Source of the DNA: Planctomycetota bacterium
GTDB lineage: Bacteria; Planctomycetota; SZUA-567
Length of the DNA: 64,000 nucleotides
Reading direction: 5' to 3'
Assembly: GCA_020060765.1 (NCBI GenBank)
Contig: JAGUZQ010000048.1
Span: 1 to 64,000, forward strand
Position 1 is the stretch's first letter. Every line of letters starts with the position of its first letter. The translations under genes were made by a program, and so were the position numbers. A model generated the notes under the pieces. It saw only the letters and a list, made by a program, of their open reading frames with translations, searched no databases and had not been told where the DNA came from. This document shows positions 17,935 through 27,092 of this stretch, one piece after another.

Positions 17935-19317
17935 TCAATGAGACCACTCAGTCGGCAGAGGGTGCGTTTGAAACGTGCTGCTGACGTGGAAATCGAACCA
18001 AAGCACATTGGCGGAAATCCCCCCCTGGTGCCGGAGATCCCAAACCACACAATCAGGCTGGCCGAGATGCCATTCCCAGTAAGTTATATTGTGAGATACG
18101 GCGTTACGGCCTTCTCCCCAGAACAGCACCTGCGTGGGGTTTTTAATCTGGGAGATTTTTGCCTGGTGATAAGTCTTGATATTATATTGGTTGTAATAAT
18201 AACCTGCGCTGGTGGTGCGCGTGGGAGAGGAGGGGCATACGAACATATCGTACCCCGGATTATAAATACCGCCGGTCGAAGTGGTCGACGATAAATTAAA
18301 ATACCCGGCCAGTTCCCGCTGGAACCACCACCCCTGGTTATAATAAGTAGTGCCGCTGAGAGTGCCCATATTCTCTGGCCACACCCAACCTCGGTTATCA
18401 TCCACATACATCTGGCAGGCCAGGCCGTTTTCCTTCAGGTTGTTGATGCAGCTGATGCTGCGCGCCGACTCCATCGCTTTTTTTAGCACAGGCAATAGCA
18501 AGCCCGATAGAATGCTGACAATAGCTATCACCACCAGAAGTTCCACCAAGGTAAAGCCAGCTTTTGATCTTCGTCTACCAGCCTCAGTCCGATCATAAAT
18601 CATCTTCCATACTCCTTCCGATACAGGATCGAATACGATTTCCCTGCTTGACTGTACTTCGATTGCCTTGACATTTTGCTTCAGCCTGCCTAGCCCTATT
18701 TGCCCCGAGGAAGTCTCTATGCCAATGTTACCACCAGAAGCCATTGTGGACGAAGAAATTATACCAAGAGTTACCATCTCGGCATGAGATATTCTGCCAT
18801 CGGCCAGGACTTTGCTGATTAGACCATCCCATGCGCCCTTTTCCTCCAATTCCAAGCGCATATCAACCAAAGTTTGGCCAAGGCGTGTAACCATAAAGCT
18901 GTCATGGCTTTCAATAGCGGAAAGATTTAATGTTGCTTTATGGATTATGACTTCCTTCGGTATTTTTTTTTGAAACCGCCCGTCTACAGTAATATGTATT
19001 TCGTTAGAATTAGAGTTTGCAAAGCCATGGAACGCTAATGCGCTGTCATGACTGATTACCCCCTGAGGTAACTCAAAGGAATTACGGCTCCATAAGCACC
19101 ATTTTGTAAATTCAGACTCCACTGAATCTGAATAATTTGGCAATCGGTAGAGTCCGGAGAACACTCTTAACCAATTACTGCGCTTGATATGATACAAGTG
19201 ATTATCCCTTATATAGCCTATTTTTATAGCCTGACTCGCCGTAAAATACCCGTATTGCCTATCCGCGATACTCAGGAGCTCTTTTCTTCTAAAACATATT
19301 GGGCCAAAAAATGCCAT
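17935..19317 (-). CDS. Second AbiEi-like/pseudopilin in-frame fusion
   Basis: 460 aa. I chose the ATG at 19317 rather than the GTG at 19386 because the protein then aligns end to end with the fusion at 2074-3312. Residues 1-190 are AbiEi-like: [16 protein letters not shown] (about 23-38), SGLYRL (54-59) and VISHDSAL (97-104). A linker of about 45 residues follows. The prepilin part has a basic leader, predicted cut G254|F255, [15 protein letters not shown], and a degenerate tail ([16 protein letters not shown]) with two extra residues and DF in place of DG relative to H-X9-DG. An internal ATG (18603) has GGAAGGAG eight bases upstream and would give a 222-aa pseudopilin alone. The AbiEi half is more AT-rich than its neighbours, which hints at transfer. 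It heads the transcript for the 1388-aa glycosidase-like protein. Confidence 0.8.
   Translation of the reverse strand: MAFFGPICFRRKELLSIADRQYGYFTASQAIKIGYIRDNHLYHIKRSNWLRVFSGLYRLPNYSDSVESEFTKWCLWSRNSFELPQGVISHDSALAFHGFANSNSNEIHITVDGRFQKKIPKEVIIHKATLNLSAIESHDSFMVTRLGQTLVDMRLELEEKGAWDGLISKVLADGRISHAEMVTLGIISSSTMASGGNIGIETSSGQIGLGRLKQNVKAIEVQSSREIVFDPVSEGVWKMIYDRTEAGRRRSKAGFTLVELLVVIAIVSILSGLLLPVLKKAMESARSISCINNLKENGLACQMYVDDNRGWVWPENMGTLSGTTYYNQGWWFQRELAGYFNLSSTTSTGGIYNPGYDMFVCPSSPTRTTSAGYYYNQYNIKTYHQAKISQIKNPTQVLFWGEGRNAVSHNITYWEWHLGQPDCVVWDLRHQGGISANVLWFDFHVSSTFQTHPLPTEWSH
18601..18619 (-). promoter_or_regulatory. Internal ribosome binding site and start inside the second fusion
   Basis: On the minus strand GGAAGGAG (18612-18619), an eight-base spacer and an in-frame ATG (18601-18603) precede the prepilin motif by 16 codons. 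The same TCGGAAGGAGT block occurs before the third pseudopilin (33737-33747). Confidence 0.6.
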
Positions 19318-19390
19318 AACATCAACCCTTGCAATAGCCAGCAATATTTGCGCGCCAAACTGTAAATTTTCCTGATCGCAGAGCACTTAT

Positions 19391-19437
19391 ATTATACTAT
19401 CTTTATCGAAATAAAAAACATTCAGATATTATATCTG
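19391..19437 (-). promoter_or_regulatory. Promoter -10 and adjacent palindrome of the second fusion gene
   Basis: The minus strand has TATAAT at 19391-19396 with a poor T-rich -35. Just upstream, 19423-19437 is a perfect 7-1-7 inverted repeat, CAGATAT-T-ATATCTG, a likely regulator site. The divergent IclR gene or the AbiEi-like product are candidates for the binding protein. Confidence 0.45.
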
Positions 19438-19739
19438 CGACTATAAAATGGTTATGTTTCCATATATTCTTTTATGGCAAATGATTATAGTTAAAGTATT
19501 ACCGAATCTGAACGCGAAACTTCCCGACTCTCCATTGCAAAGCAAGAGAAAGGATGCCTCATTCCGAATGTCGGATATACTAATAGACGGCATCTCCTAG
19601 GCGCAACTGAAAATGCTGGAACCCAACACCGAAAGAAAAGCTGCGCACCATAAGCTCGAATAGGCTGGGCTTCTCATCAAAAAAGGAAGCGTATCCCGCT
19701 ACAGAAAAACACTTTTTTCGGAAAAATCAGCCAACCTGC
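19438..19739. other. Intergenic region between divergent genes
   Basis: About 300 AT-rich bases with no supportable gene. I see no tRNA and no clear hairpin here. Confidence 0.5.
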
Positions 19740-19770
19740 TTGACAAATCAATTTAAGGGTGTATTTATAT
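19740..19770 (+). promoter_or_regulatory. Promoter candidate for the IclR gene
   Basis: TTGACA at 19740-19745 is followed, 16-19 bases later, by an AT-rich -10 region (19762-19770) with no single best hexamer. Confidence 0.4.
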
Positions 19771-19805
19771 ATGAAATAAGTTTATTCACATATGAAAGGC
19801 TTGAC

Positions 19806-20558
19806 ATGAGCAACAATCAAGTCCCGGCGGTGGAAAAAGCGATAAAAATCATGAGCCTGATCGCTGAAACCCCAGGGGCAATGACTACTTCGGATCTAGC
19901 CAGAAGCCTCAAAATCTCTCAGGCCACCTGTTATCGGATTATCCAGACGCTGGTGGCAAATGATTGGATATCTCCTTGTGGAGATGGGGGATATGTATTT
20001 TCTCGCGGCCTGCATTCTATCGCCAGGCAGCTTTTTCCGACCCAGATTATCGCAGACAAGCTGCAGCCTGCGCTAAAGCGGCTGGTTGAGGTTACTGGCA
20101 TTACCGCCAAGATTTCCGTCAGGCAAGGCAACAGCGCGGTGTCGATTGTCAGGGTTAACTCCAGCCGCCCCATGGCTTTAAACGGACAGACCGGCAGCCT
20201 TTTCCCCTTGGCTCTGGGCAGCAGCGGCGCGGCTCTCCTCAGCAATCTGGAAGATGGTGAAATCGATAAAATCATCGTCCAATCGCCTGCATCTGCCTGG
20301 CAGAATCAGACCCCTGAAGATGTTCGCCAGCGCGTGGCCGAATGCCGCCGCGAGGGGGTTTGCTCCGATAACGGCTCGTACCGTCCGTACGTACACACTC
20401 TCTCCGCGCCGATTCGGAACGGGAAAAACCTCGCCGTCATTACCCTGCTGGGGTTGCCGGACGACTTTGCCCCGGAAGTATTGCCAGAACTGAAAAAAGT
20501 ATTGAAAAGGGTTGTCAATGAATGCGAGTGCGAGTTTAAAAAAGAGGAGAACCTGTGA
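19806..20558 (+). CDS. IclR-family transcriptional regulator
   Basis: 250 aa. The N-terminal winged helix (AVEKAIKIMSLIAETPGAMT, then SDLARSLKISQATCYRIIQTL, about residues 10-60) and the C-terminal effector domain (SSGAALLSNLEDGEI, RREGVCSDNGSY, SAPIRNG) are typical and full length for the family. The ATG at 19806 has AAAGG upstream; an upstream frame extension is not needed. Its stop overlaps the next gene's GTG by four bases, so it is cotranscribed with the enolase-superfamily gene and probably controls this catabolic operon in response to a sugar acid or related ligand. Confidence 0.9.
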   Translation: MSNNQVPAVEKAIKIMSLIAETPGAMTTSDLARSLKISQATCYRIIQTLVANDWISPCGDGGYVFSRGLHSIARQLFPTQIIADKLQPALKRLVEVTGITAKISVRQGNSAVSIVRVNSSRPMALNGQTGSLFPLALGSSGAALLSNLEDGEIDKIIVQSPASAWQNQTPEDVRQRVAECRREGVCSDNGSYRPYVHTLSAPIRNGKNLAVITLLGLPDDFAPEVLPELKKVLKRVVNECECEFKKEENL

Positions 20559-21745
20559 AAATAGTTGATATGCGTGTGCGTTGCGTCGCCATTCCCATGA
20601 CCTGCCAACTCAGGCACAACACCGGAGTGCATCCGGGCTATCTACTGCGCACGGTGCTGGAGCTTATCACCGATGAAGGCCTTGTCGGCCTGGGCGAAGT
20701 CGGCGGCGGCGACCAGCGGGGCGCTTTAATGAAACTGAAACCGCGCATCGTCGGTCTCGATCCATTCCATCTCGAAACCATCAAGCTGAAAGTTCTGCGC
20801 AGCATCTATTATCTGTCGAATTCGCGGCTGTATGGTGCGATTGAAATGGCTTGTCTCGACATTATGGGCAAAGCCCTGAACCGTCCGATGAGCGACCTGC
20901 TGGGCGGGTCGGTGCGTGACCGGATACCGATGATCGCCTATCTCTTCTGGCGCTATGACCGTCCCGGCGGCGGCGACGACGCCTGCGCCGAAGACCTGGC
21001 CGACTGGTGCGAGGAGTTGCACGGAACTCTCGGCGTAAACGCGATGAAGTTGAAAGCAGGGGTAATGGAACCGGCGGAAGAAGCTCGCGTGCTGGAACTA
21101 TGCCGCGAGCGGTTGGGCGATAATTTCGGCCTGCGCATCGACCCCAACGGCGTCTGGTCGGTGCAAACCGCCACCCGTATCGGCAGACGGCTGGAAGCAC
21201 TTGACCTGGAATATTTTGAAGACCCTTCATGGGGCTTGGAAGGCAACGCCGCCGTGCGCAAGGCAGTGCGAATTCCAATAGCCACGAATATGTATCCCAA
21301 CAAGTTCGACGACCTCGCTCCTGCGATTCATCGCGGCTCGGTCGATATCGTCCTGACCGACCTGCATTACTGGGAAGGCCCCAAGGGCGTTAAAGACCTC
21401 GTCGCGGTCTGTAATACTTTCGGCCTCGGCGTAGCCATGCACAGCGGCGCGGAGTTCGGCATTGAACTGGCGGCTATGCTGCACACCGCCTCAACCATCC
21501 CGCAGATGAGTTGCGCGGGCGACGCGCATTACCACTACCTCAAGGACGACATCATCAAGGGCGGATTGATGAAATATGAAAACGGCGCGATCAAGGTGCC
21601 GACCGGTGCCGGGCTCGGGGTGGAACTGGACGAGGAGAAGATGAAGCGTTACGAGAAATATTACGAGGAAAAAGGCGACTACTACGCGCGCTTCCATCAA
21701 GACCAGAAACGGCCGGACTGGTATCCGATAGTGGGCGGACTATAG
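20555..21745 (+). CDS. Enolase-superfamily dehydratase, glucarate-dehydratase-type
   Basis: 396 aa, starting at GTG (20555) with GAGGAG upstream. The N-terminal capping domain (about 1-125) precedes the TIM barrel. Visible active-site elements are KLK (the KxK general base motif in NAMKLKAG), metal ligands in RIDPNG, YFEDPS and IATNM, and the Asp (LTDLHYW) and His (AMHSGAEFGIE) dyad. The Asn in the third metal-ligand position and the dyad arrangement fit the glucarate dehydratase subgroup rather than mandelate racemase. The predicted reaction is dehydration of an acid sugar to a 2-keto-3-deoxy acid, followed by steps encoded downstream. The exact substrate cannot be read from sequence. Confidence 0.8.
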   Translation: MKIVDMRVRCVAIPMTCQLRHNTGVHPGYLLRTVLELITDEGLVGLGEVGGGDQRGALMKLKPRIVGLDPFHLETIKLKVLRSIYYLSNSRLYGAIEMACLDIMGKALNRPMSDLLGGSVRDRIPMIAYLFWRYDRPGGGDDACAEDLADWCEELHGTLGVNAMKLKAGVMEPAEEARVLELCRERLGDNFGLRIDPNGVWSVQTATRIGRRLEALDLEYFEDPSWGLEGNAAVRKAVRIPIATNMYPNKFDDLAPAIHRGSVDIVLTDLHYWEGPKGVKDLVAVCNTFGLGVAMHSGAEFGIELAAMLHTASTIPQMSCAGDAHYHYLKDDIIKGGLMKYENGAIKVPTGAGLGVELDEEKMKRYEKYYEEKGDYYARFHQDQKRPDWYPIVGGL

Positions 21746-21970
21746 GTGGTGCGTGCCGCACGGGCATATTTGGCAAGGTGCCAGCGGCACTCGCATTTTT
21801 CGCAAGCGGCGGTGAAGCGTGAATGCTTTCTGCACTCCCGTTGGTCGCGGGCGAAGAACGCACGCATGTTTTGTGCGAACAGAAACGCATGCGTAATATA
21901 GCAGCGGGGCTTCCCCGCCTTTGTGGATTTAAGTGCAATACTCATTCACTGATTTAGAAAAGGATTCAAA
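21746..21970. other. Palindrome-rich spacer
   Basis: A 225-base gap inside the catabolic operon. It contains a GCGGGG-CTT-CCCCGC hairpin (21904-21918) and ACGCATG/CATGCGT arms further upstream. Spurious frames cover it, but none has a start or known family. It may hold a weak terminator, an mRNA-processing site or a dispersed repeat. Confidence 0.4.
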
Positions 21971-23329
21971 ATGCCTGACAAATCTTTGAAAATCAATCAG
22001 GCTTGTGCGCGGGAAACAGTGCCATGGCTGACGAAAAGCGTGATGTACCAGATATTCCTGCGTTCCTTCACGCCGGAGGGAACCCTCGCCGCCGCGACGA
22101 AGAAATTGCCGCAACTGGCTGAACTCGGCGTGGACGTGGTTTACCTCTGCCCGTTTTTCGTGCAGGACGACGACCCGCGCACCGAGGGCTGGAGTCCGCG
22201 TCAGAAAATCTCGGGTCTGAACAATCCGAAAAATCCGTACCGCATCAAGGATTACTATAACGTCGACCCCGAACACGGCACCGACTCCGACCTGCGCGAA
22301 TTCGTCGAAACCGCGCACCGCTTGAAGATACGCGTGATTTTCGACATCGTCTTCCTGCATTGCGGCCCCAACGCGGTCTTTATCGAAGAGCATCCTGATT
22401 ATGTTCAACGCGACAAAAACGGCGAGACCGTCTGCAATCACTACGGCTTTCCCCTGATAAATTTCGAAAGCGACGGGCTGCGCGAATATTTATGGAAAAA
22501 CCTGGAATACTGGATTGAAAATTTTAGCGTAGACGGCTACCGGGTAGATGTGGCCGACCAAATTCCGCTCGACTTCATGGAAAAGGCGAGAACGCGGCTG
22601 GAAAAACTCAAGCCCGACGTCATTATGCTGGCGGAGGGTAAGAAAATAGAGCACCAACTATTCGCCTACGACTTGAATTATATGTTTCCGTTGCATGGCG
22701 CGCTGATCGGCTGTTTTAACGGAGGAGGAGCTGCCCCGCTCCGGCGCGACAACGAGGTCATGAGCGCGCATTTTCCGCGCGGCGCAAGATTTATTCGTTA
22801 TCTCGATAACCATGACCTCGCCAATGAATCGCGTTTCAATCGCATAGAAGACGCCTGGAAAGTGGATGGTGTCGACGCTGCGCTGGTGATGACGTTTACC
22901 CTTGACGGGATGCCGATGCTCTACAACGGCCAGGAAGTCGCCGACCGTTCGACTCACAGCATCTACGGCAATTTCCCCGTCCAGTGGGAGCGGCTTAAAA
23001 CTCCGGAAGGTAAACAGCGATTCGCTTTTTGCCAGAAGCTCTGCCGAATGCGGCACGAAGAATCCGTTCTCGCTAACGGTGAAACAATCTGGCTCGACCA
23101 CTCTAATGAAAAGCAGGTTCTCGCTTTCACTCGGGAACTGGAGGGAAAGAAATTTCTTGTTGTCATCAACCTGACGAAAGAAACAGCGGAGACTGTTTTG
23201 CAGGTGGACGGATTGTCCGGAACAGGCAGGGAAATTCTCCGGCACGGCGTCGAATACGCGCCTGTCGGCAGAAACGGTAAATTCAAATTTTCGTTCGGGA
23301 GATTCGGGTATCTCGCGATCGAACTCTAA
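21971..23329 (+). CDS. GH13 alpha-amylase-family enzyme
   Basis: 452 aa, no signal peptide, so intracellular. The (beta/alpha)8 barrel begins at TKSVMYQIFLRSFTPEGT. The catalytic triad is visible: nucleophile Asp in GYRVDVADQ, acid Glu in MLAEGK and stabilising Asp in YLDNHD. VIFDIVFLHCG is region I. A short C-terminal beta domain ends the protein. Likely substrates are alpha-glucosidic oligosaccharides, but family-13 subfamilies include isomerases and phosphorylases, so the exact reaction is open. Its stop is 15 bases before the SDR gene, placing it in the same transcript as the sugar-acid enzymes. Confidence 0.85.
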   Translation: MPDKSLKINQACARETVPWLTKSVMYQIFLRSFTPEGTLAAATKKLPQLAELGVDVVYLCPFFVQDDDPRTEGWSPRQKISGLNNPKNPYRIKDYYNVDPEHGTDSDLREFVETAHRLKIRVIFDIVFLHCGPNAVFIEEHPDYVQRDKNGETVCNHYGFPLINFESDGLREYLWKNLEYWIENFSVDGYRVDVADQIPLDFMEKARTRLEKLKPDVIMLAEGKKIEHQLFAYDLNYMFPLHGALIGCFNGGGAAPLRRDNEVMSAHFPRGARFIRYLDNHDLANESRFNRIEDAWKVDGVDAALVMTFTLDGMPMLYNGQEVADRSTHSIYGNFPVQWERLKTPEGKQRFAFCQKLCRMRHEESVLANGETIWLDHSNEKQVLAFTRELEGKKFLVVINLTKETAETVLQVDGLSGTGREILRHGVEYAPVGRNGKFKFSFGRFGYLAIEL

Positions 23330-23344
23330 TCTGCGGAGACAAAG

Positions 23345-24115
23345 ATGAATTACGTGGAAGCATTTTCCCTGTCCGGTAAGACGGCGCTTATCACCGGCTC
23401 CAGCCGCGGCATTGGCAGGGCGATATTGCTCGCCTTTGCCAAAGCCGGAGCAAACGTAATCGCGCACGGTTCGCGCCCCGGCGGCAAGCTGGAGGAAGCG
23501 GCGGCAGAGGCGCGCGCGTTGGTCGTAAAGGCGGCGGCGGTGAACGGCGACCTGTCCGATTCCGCGCAAGTGAAAAAGCTTCACGCCGAGGCGGTCGCGG
23601 CACTGGGCGGGATCGACATTCTCGTCCTGAACGCCTCGCTGCAGATCAGGAAAAAGTGGGAGGAAATCCCACCCGATGAATTCGACAGCCAGATGCACAT
23701 CAACGTGCGCGCGTCGCTGGAACTGATGCAACTCTGCGCTCCGCATATGCGCGGGAACAAATGGGGGCGTATCCTGACGGTCGGCAGCGTGCAGCAGGTC
23801 TCGCCCCATCCCGACATGCTGGTTTACGCCGCCAGCAAGTCGGCCTTGGTGAACATGGTGAAAAGCCTCGCTCGCCAACTCGCGCCGGAAGGTATCACCG
23901 TCAACAATCTCGCCCCCGGCGTCATCTACACCGACCGCAACGAGGAGGCGTTAAGCGACGAGAATTACCGGCAGAAAGTTTTGGAAAAAATTCCCGCCGG
24001 TTTCTGGGGCGAGCCGGAGGACTGCGCAGGCGCGGCGCTGCTGTTATGTTCCGACGCGGGGCGCTATATCACGGGACAGGATCTGATCGTAGACGGGGGC
24101 ATGAGTTTGCATTGA
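23345..24115 (+). CDS. Short-chain dehydrogenase/reductase
   Basis: 256 aa, a classical SDR. TGSSRGIG near residue 18 binds NAD(P), LNAS carries the structural Asn, Ser is in TVGSVQQ, and YAASK gives the Tyr-x-x-x-Lys pair. The C-terminal GQDLIVDGGMSLH is standard. The ATG is placed by the GGAGAC-rich leader. Position between a GH13 enzyme and an RraA-like protein suggests oxidation or reduction of a sugar acid or keto-sugar (inference). Confidence 0.88.
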   Translation: MNYVEAFSLSGKTALITGSSRGIGRAILLAFAKAGANVIAHGSRPGGKLEEAAAEARALVVKAAAVNGDLSDSAQVKKLHAEAVAALGGIDILVLNASLQIRKKWEEIPPDEFDSQMHINVRASLELMQLCAPHMRGNKWGRILTVGSVQQVSPHPDMLVYAASKSALVNMVKSLARQLAPEGITVNNLAPGVIYTDRNEEALSDENYRQKVLEKIPAGFWGEPEDCAGAALLLCSDAGRYITGQDLIVDGGMSLH

Positions 24116-24139
24116 TTATTTTAAAAGAAAAGGAAAAAC

Positions 24140-24874
24140 ATGAGCACGACCAAAACCGCCAGCAAGATGAAACTTCAGCGCCTGACCGAAATCCGCGAGA
24201 CTGTTTCGCAAAAGAAATTCCCCGTGCCGCTCTCTGAAATGCGCGCACGGTTTATGAAACTGTACACCGGCGCGGTCAACGACGTGATGCGCGAGATGTG
24301 CCTCACTAACCAGGCCCTGCCGCACGGCATCGTGCCGCTCCGCGACGAGATGGTGATCTGCGGCGAGGCGTTCACTATCCGCAGCGCGAAAGACCCGACC
24401 CTATCCGGCGAGATGGAGACGCGCGTGAAGATGCTGGAAATGATCTACGACGGTTGCGTCTGCGTGTGGAACGCCAACGGCGACGACGACGCCAGCCACT
24501 GGGGCGAGGTCATGACCGCCGCCTCGAAAAAGCGCGGCTGCGCAGGCGCGATCATCGACGGCGGCATCCGCGACACGCGCCAGATCCTGGAGCAGGATTA
24601 TCCGATTTTCTATCGCTTCCGCACCTCCAACGGCTCCATGTCCCGCTGCAAGATCACCGCATTGCAGCAGCCGGTCGTGGTAGGCACAGTCATAATCAAG
24701 CCCGGCGACATCATCTTCGGCGACATCGATGGCGCGGTCTGCGTACCGCGCGAAATCGCCTACGAAGTCCTGACCCGCGCGGAGGCGATCAAGAACAACG
24801 AAGAGGAAATCCGCGACTGGGTCGCCGAAGGCCTCTCCGCCGACGAAATCCACAGCCGGGGCGGATATTTTTAA
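24140..24874 (+). CDS. RraA/HMG-aldolase-family protein
   Basis: 244 aa. The family core is present: HWGEVMTAASKKRGCAGAII with DGGIRD and GDIIFGDIDGAVCVP near the C-terminus. The Arg and Asp of GGIRD bind substrate and metal in 4-hydroxy-4-methyl-2-oxoglutarate aldolases. Several members act as aldolases or decarboxylases on keto acids; others are RNase E regulators or unknown. Here, next to a sugar-acid dehydratase and an SDR, a retro-aldol step on a 2-keto acid is the best inference. Confidence 0.82.
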   Translation: MSTTKTASKMKLQRLTEIRETVSQKKFPVPLSEMRARFMKLYTGAVNDVMREMCLTNQALPHGIVPLRDEMVICGEAFTIRSAKDPTLSGEMETRVKMLEMIYDGCVCVWNANGDDDASHWGEVMTAASKKRGCAGAIIDGGIRDTRQILEQDYPIFYRFRTSNGSMSRCKITALQQPVVVGTVIIKPGDIIFGDIDGAVCVPREIAYEVLTRAEAIKNNEEEIRDWVAEGLSADEIHSRGGYF

Positions 24875-24932
24875 CATTCATAAGTAGGCTGACAAATCCA
24901 ATTCATAACATTATCTATTGCGGGAGACGGTG

Positions 24933-26984
24933 ATGGCAATCAAAGACAAGCCGAACCGAAATGGTGCTTGGTATGCCTTGCGGCGGACATTGCCGCCGTG
25001 GCGCTGGCGCGAGAATCTGGACGAACTGAAAGCCGCGTGCAGGCAATATGAACTCGACGAGGTGATAGTGAAGATCGACACCGGCACCTTTACGCACTAC
25101 CAGCCGTCGTTTGAATGGCTTAACGATTACCAGAAAATACTTTTCGCGATCCGTGACGAACTGACGGATATAGGCGTAGTTTATTCGCTCAATCCCAATG
25201 TGACTCTTGGCCACGGTGACCGCGGCCGTAATTTGAAGGTATCGCATCCGGGCGTCGGATTTCTTGTCGGTCACGACGGCAAGGAATGCACCGATTGCGC
25301 CTGCCCGCTTTCTGAAGGCTGGCGCAAGTACATCGCCAAACAGTGGCGCATCTATGCCGAAACAAAACCGTCTGTTATCTGGGTAGAGGATGACATCCGC
25401 CTGTTTAACCATTTTCCCGTCACCTACGGATGCTTTTGCGAAAACCACCTGGCAGGATTTTCCAGCCGGATTGGTGAAACCGTGACGCGGGAAAAGCTGG
25501 TTACGGCGTTGCTGGCTCCCGGGAAGCCGCATCCTTTGCGCGCGCAGTGGCTGGACTTCATCGGTGAAAGCATGGTTGACGTGGCGGGTATCCTTGAAAA
25601 TGCAGTGCACAGCGTATCTTCCGGGACTCATTTGGGGCTGATGTCAAGCGGACCACAAAACCATTGCGTCGAAGGCCGCCGCTGGCAGGATTTTTCCGCG
25701 GCCTTGGCTGGTGGAAAAACATTATTAAGCCGCCCGCCGTTGGGTTCTTACCAGGAAGCCGGCCTGTTGCCCTTGGCTTATACCGCTCGCAGCATCCAGC
25801 TTACCCGCCACGTTCTGCCGGAAAAAACGGTCGAGATGACCGAAGTGGAAAATTATCCTTACACCCAGTATCACAAATCTGCCGCATTCACATTTTTCCA
25901 GACTGTCGTTAGCGTGGCGCTGGGGTGCGACGGGGTGACATTTAATATATTCGACCATTGTGGCACGCCTATGAGCGAAACGCCGGGTTTGCTGGAGGCT
26001 TTGGGTCAGGGTAAGCCATACCTGCGGGCGTTGGCGAAAAAATGTTTCCCGCGTGGGACTTTGCGCGGCGTAGGACTGCTGCATCAAGAAAAGGCTTCTT
26101 ACGAAAAGCGGCTGAAGGAGGGTGAGTCCCATAGCGAATTGGCTTGCGACAGTTATGGCTGGCTGCAGCCGCTTAACGCGATGGGCTTTGCCGCAACTTT
26201 CGAGGAGGAAGATGTTGTCGCGCTTTCGGGTCAGGCGGTGAGGTGTTTGCCGGAAGATAAGATCAGGCAACTGCTGTCGCGGGGATTGCTGTGCGATCTG
26301 AGTGCGGCTCAAACCCTGCAGGATTTGGGTTACGGCAAATATCTCGGCGTCGAAGTCAGGCGGATCATGCCTATCTATGCCGAACCGCTCGCGGCGGAAC
26401 ATTTGACCCATCCGGACTTCGGCGGAAGCGGACAGCGTTATTTCAGTCTCGCCCCGCATCCCAAAACCATGACCGTCGGCGAGGTGGCACTGCAGCCGGG
26501 CGCGATCGAGCTTTCCCGGATCATCGATCCCGATCTGAAGCGGCTTTATCCCGGCATGAGCCTGTTTGAAAACGAACTGGGCGGGAGGGTGGCGGTCTAT
26601 CCTTTCGACATGAACTGCGCGGGGCCGGTTTACCAACACCCGGCAAGGCAGAAACATTTGTCATTGGTGTTGGCTTGGCTACGTCAAAAGCCGCTGCCTC
26701 TTTTCGCCAACACACCCTATGCCGCGTTCCCTTTCCGGATGGATAATGAAGATACAACCGTTATAGGCGTGTTCTGCCTGTCGCACGACGCCTGGGAGCG
26801 GGTTCCGCTGGAAATGGGCGCGGAAGGCAAAACCGTGGTTGGTGCGGAATATCTTGCGCCGGAGGGGGAATGGAAAAAGTTCGCGGACTTTCAGCAGGAG
26901 GGTGACGTCGTCACGCTGGATTACGATATGCCGGTTGATTACCGAAAGCCAATGATCATTTGTGTGAAGTGGCGCCAAGATTAG
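24933..26984 (+). CDS. Uncharacterised TIM-barrel glycoside-hydrolase-like protein
   Basis: 683 aa with no signal peptide. The ATG at 24933 has CGGGAGA upstream and is preferred to a TTG five codons earlier. The N-terminal half looks like a GH-A (beta/alpha)8 barrel: WVEDDIRLFNHFPVTYGCF, ENHLAGF, and VEMTEVENYPYTQYHKSA with a possible nucleophile Glu. The C-terminal half resembles the Rossmann and beta-sandwich domains that follow GH42 barrels. I cannot name a family or assign catalytic residues with confidence. It closes the IclR operon, 58 bases after the RraA-like gene, so it may supply the sugars the operon degrades. Confidence 0.6.
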   Translation: MAIKDKPNRNGAWYALRRTLPPWRWRENLDELKAACRQYELDEVIVKIDTGTFTHYQPSFEWLNDYQKILFAIRDELTDIGVVYSLNPNVTLGHGDRGRNLKVSHPGVGFLVGHDGKECTDCACPLSEGWRKYIAKQWRIYAETKPSVIWVEDDIRLFNHFPVTYGCFCENHLAGFSSRIGETVTREKLVTALLAPGKPHPLRAQWLDFIGESMVDVAGILENAVHSVSSGTHLGLMSSGPQNHCVEGRRWQDFSAALAGGKTLLSRPPLGSYQEAGLLPLAYTARSIQLTRHVLPEKTVEMTEVENYPYTQYHKSAAFTFFQTVVSVALGCDGVTFNIFDHCGTPMSETPGLLEALGQGKPYLRALAKKCFPRGTLRGVGLLHQEKASYEKRLKEGESHSELACDSYGWLQPLNAMGFAATFEEEDVVALSGQAVRCLPEDKIRQLLSRGLLCDLSAAQTLQDLGYGKYLGVEVRRIMPIYAEPLAAEHLTHPDFGGSGQRYFSLAPHPKTMTVGEVALQPGAIELSRIIDPDLKRLYPGMSLFENELGGRVAVYPFDMNCAGPVYQHPARQKHLSLVLAWLRQKPLPLFANTPYAAFPFRMDNEDTTVIGVFCLSHDAWERVPLEMGAEGKTVVGAEYLAPEGEWKKFADFQQEGDVVTLDYDMPVDYRKPMIICVKWRQD

Positions 26985-27092
26985 CATCAATGTTTCGCCC
27001 TGCGCAGCGTACATTGAATTTGATCGGTCAAACAAGCCTGCCGTTCATGCCGGACATGACGGCCAGCGCGTTTTCATCGGCTTGAATTGCTA

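Noticed and set aside
21591-21945. Short Cys-rich frames in the spacer before the GH13 gene
   Set aside because: Overlap the dehydratase C-terminus and a palindrome-rich spacer; Cys arrangement does not fit a zinc ribbon and no start signal is present.
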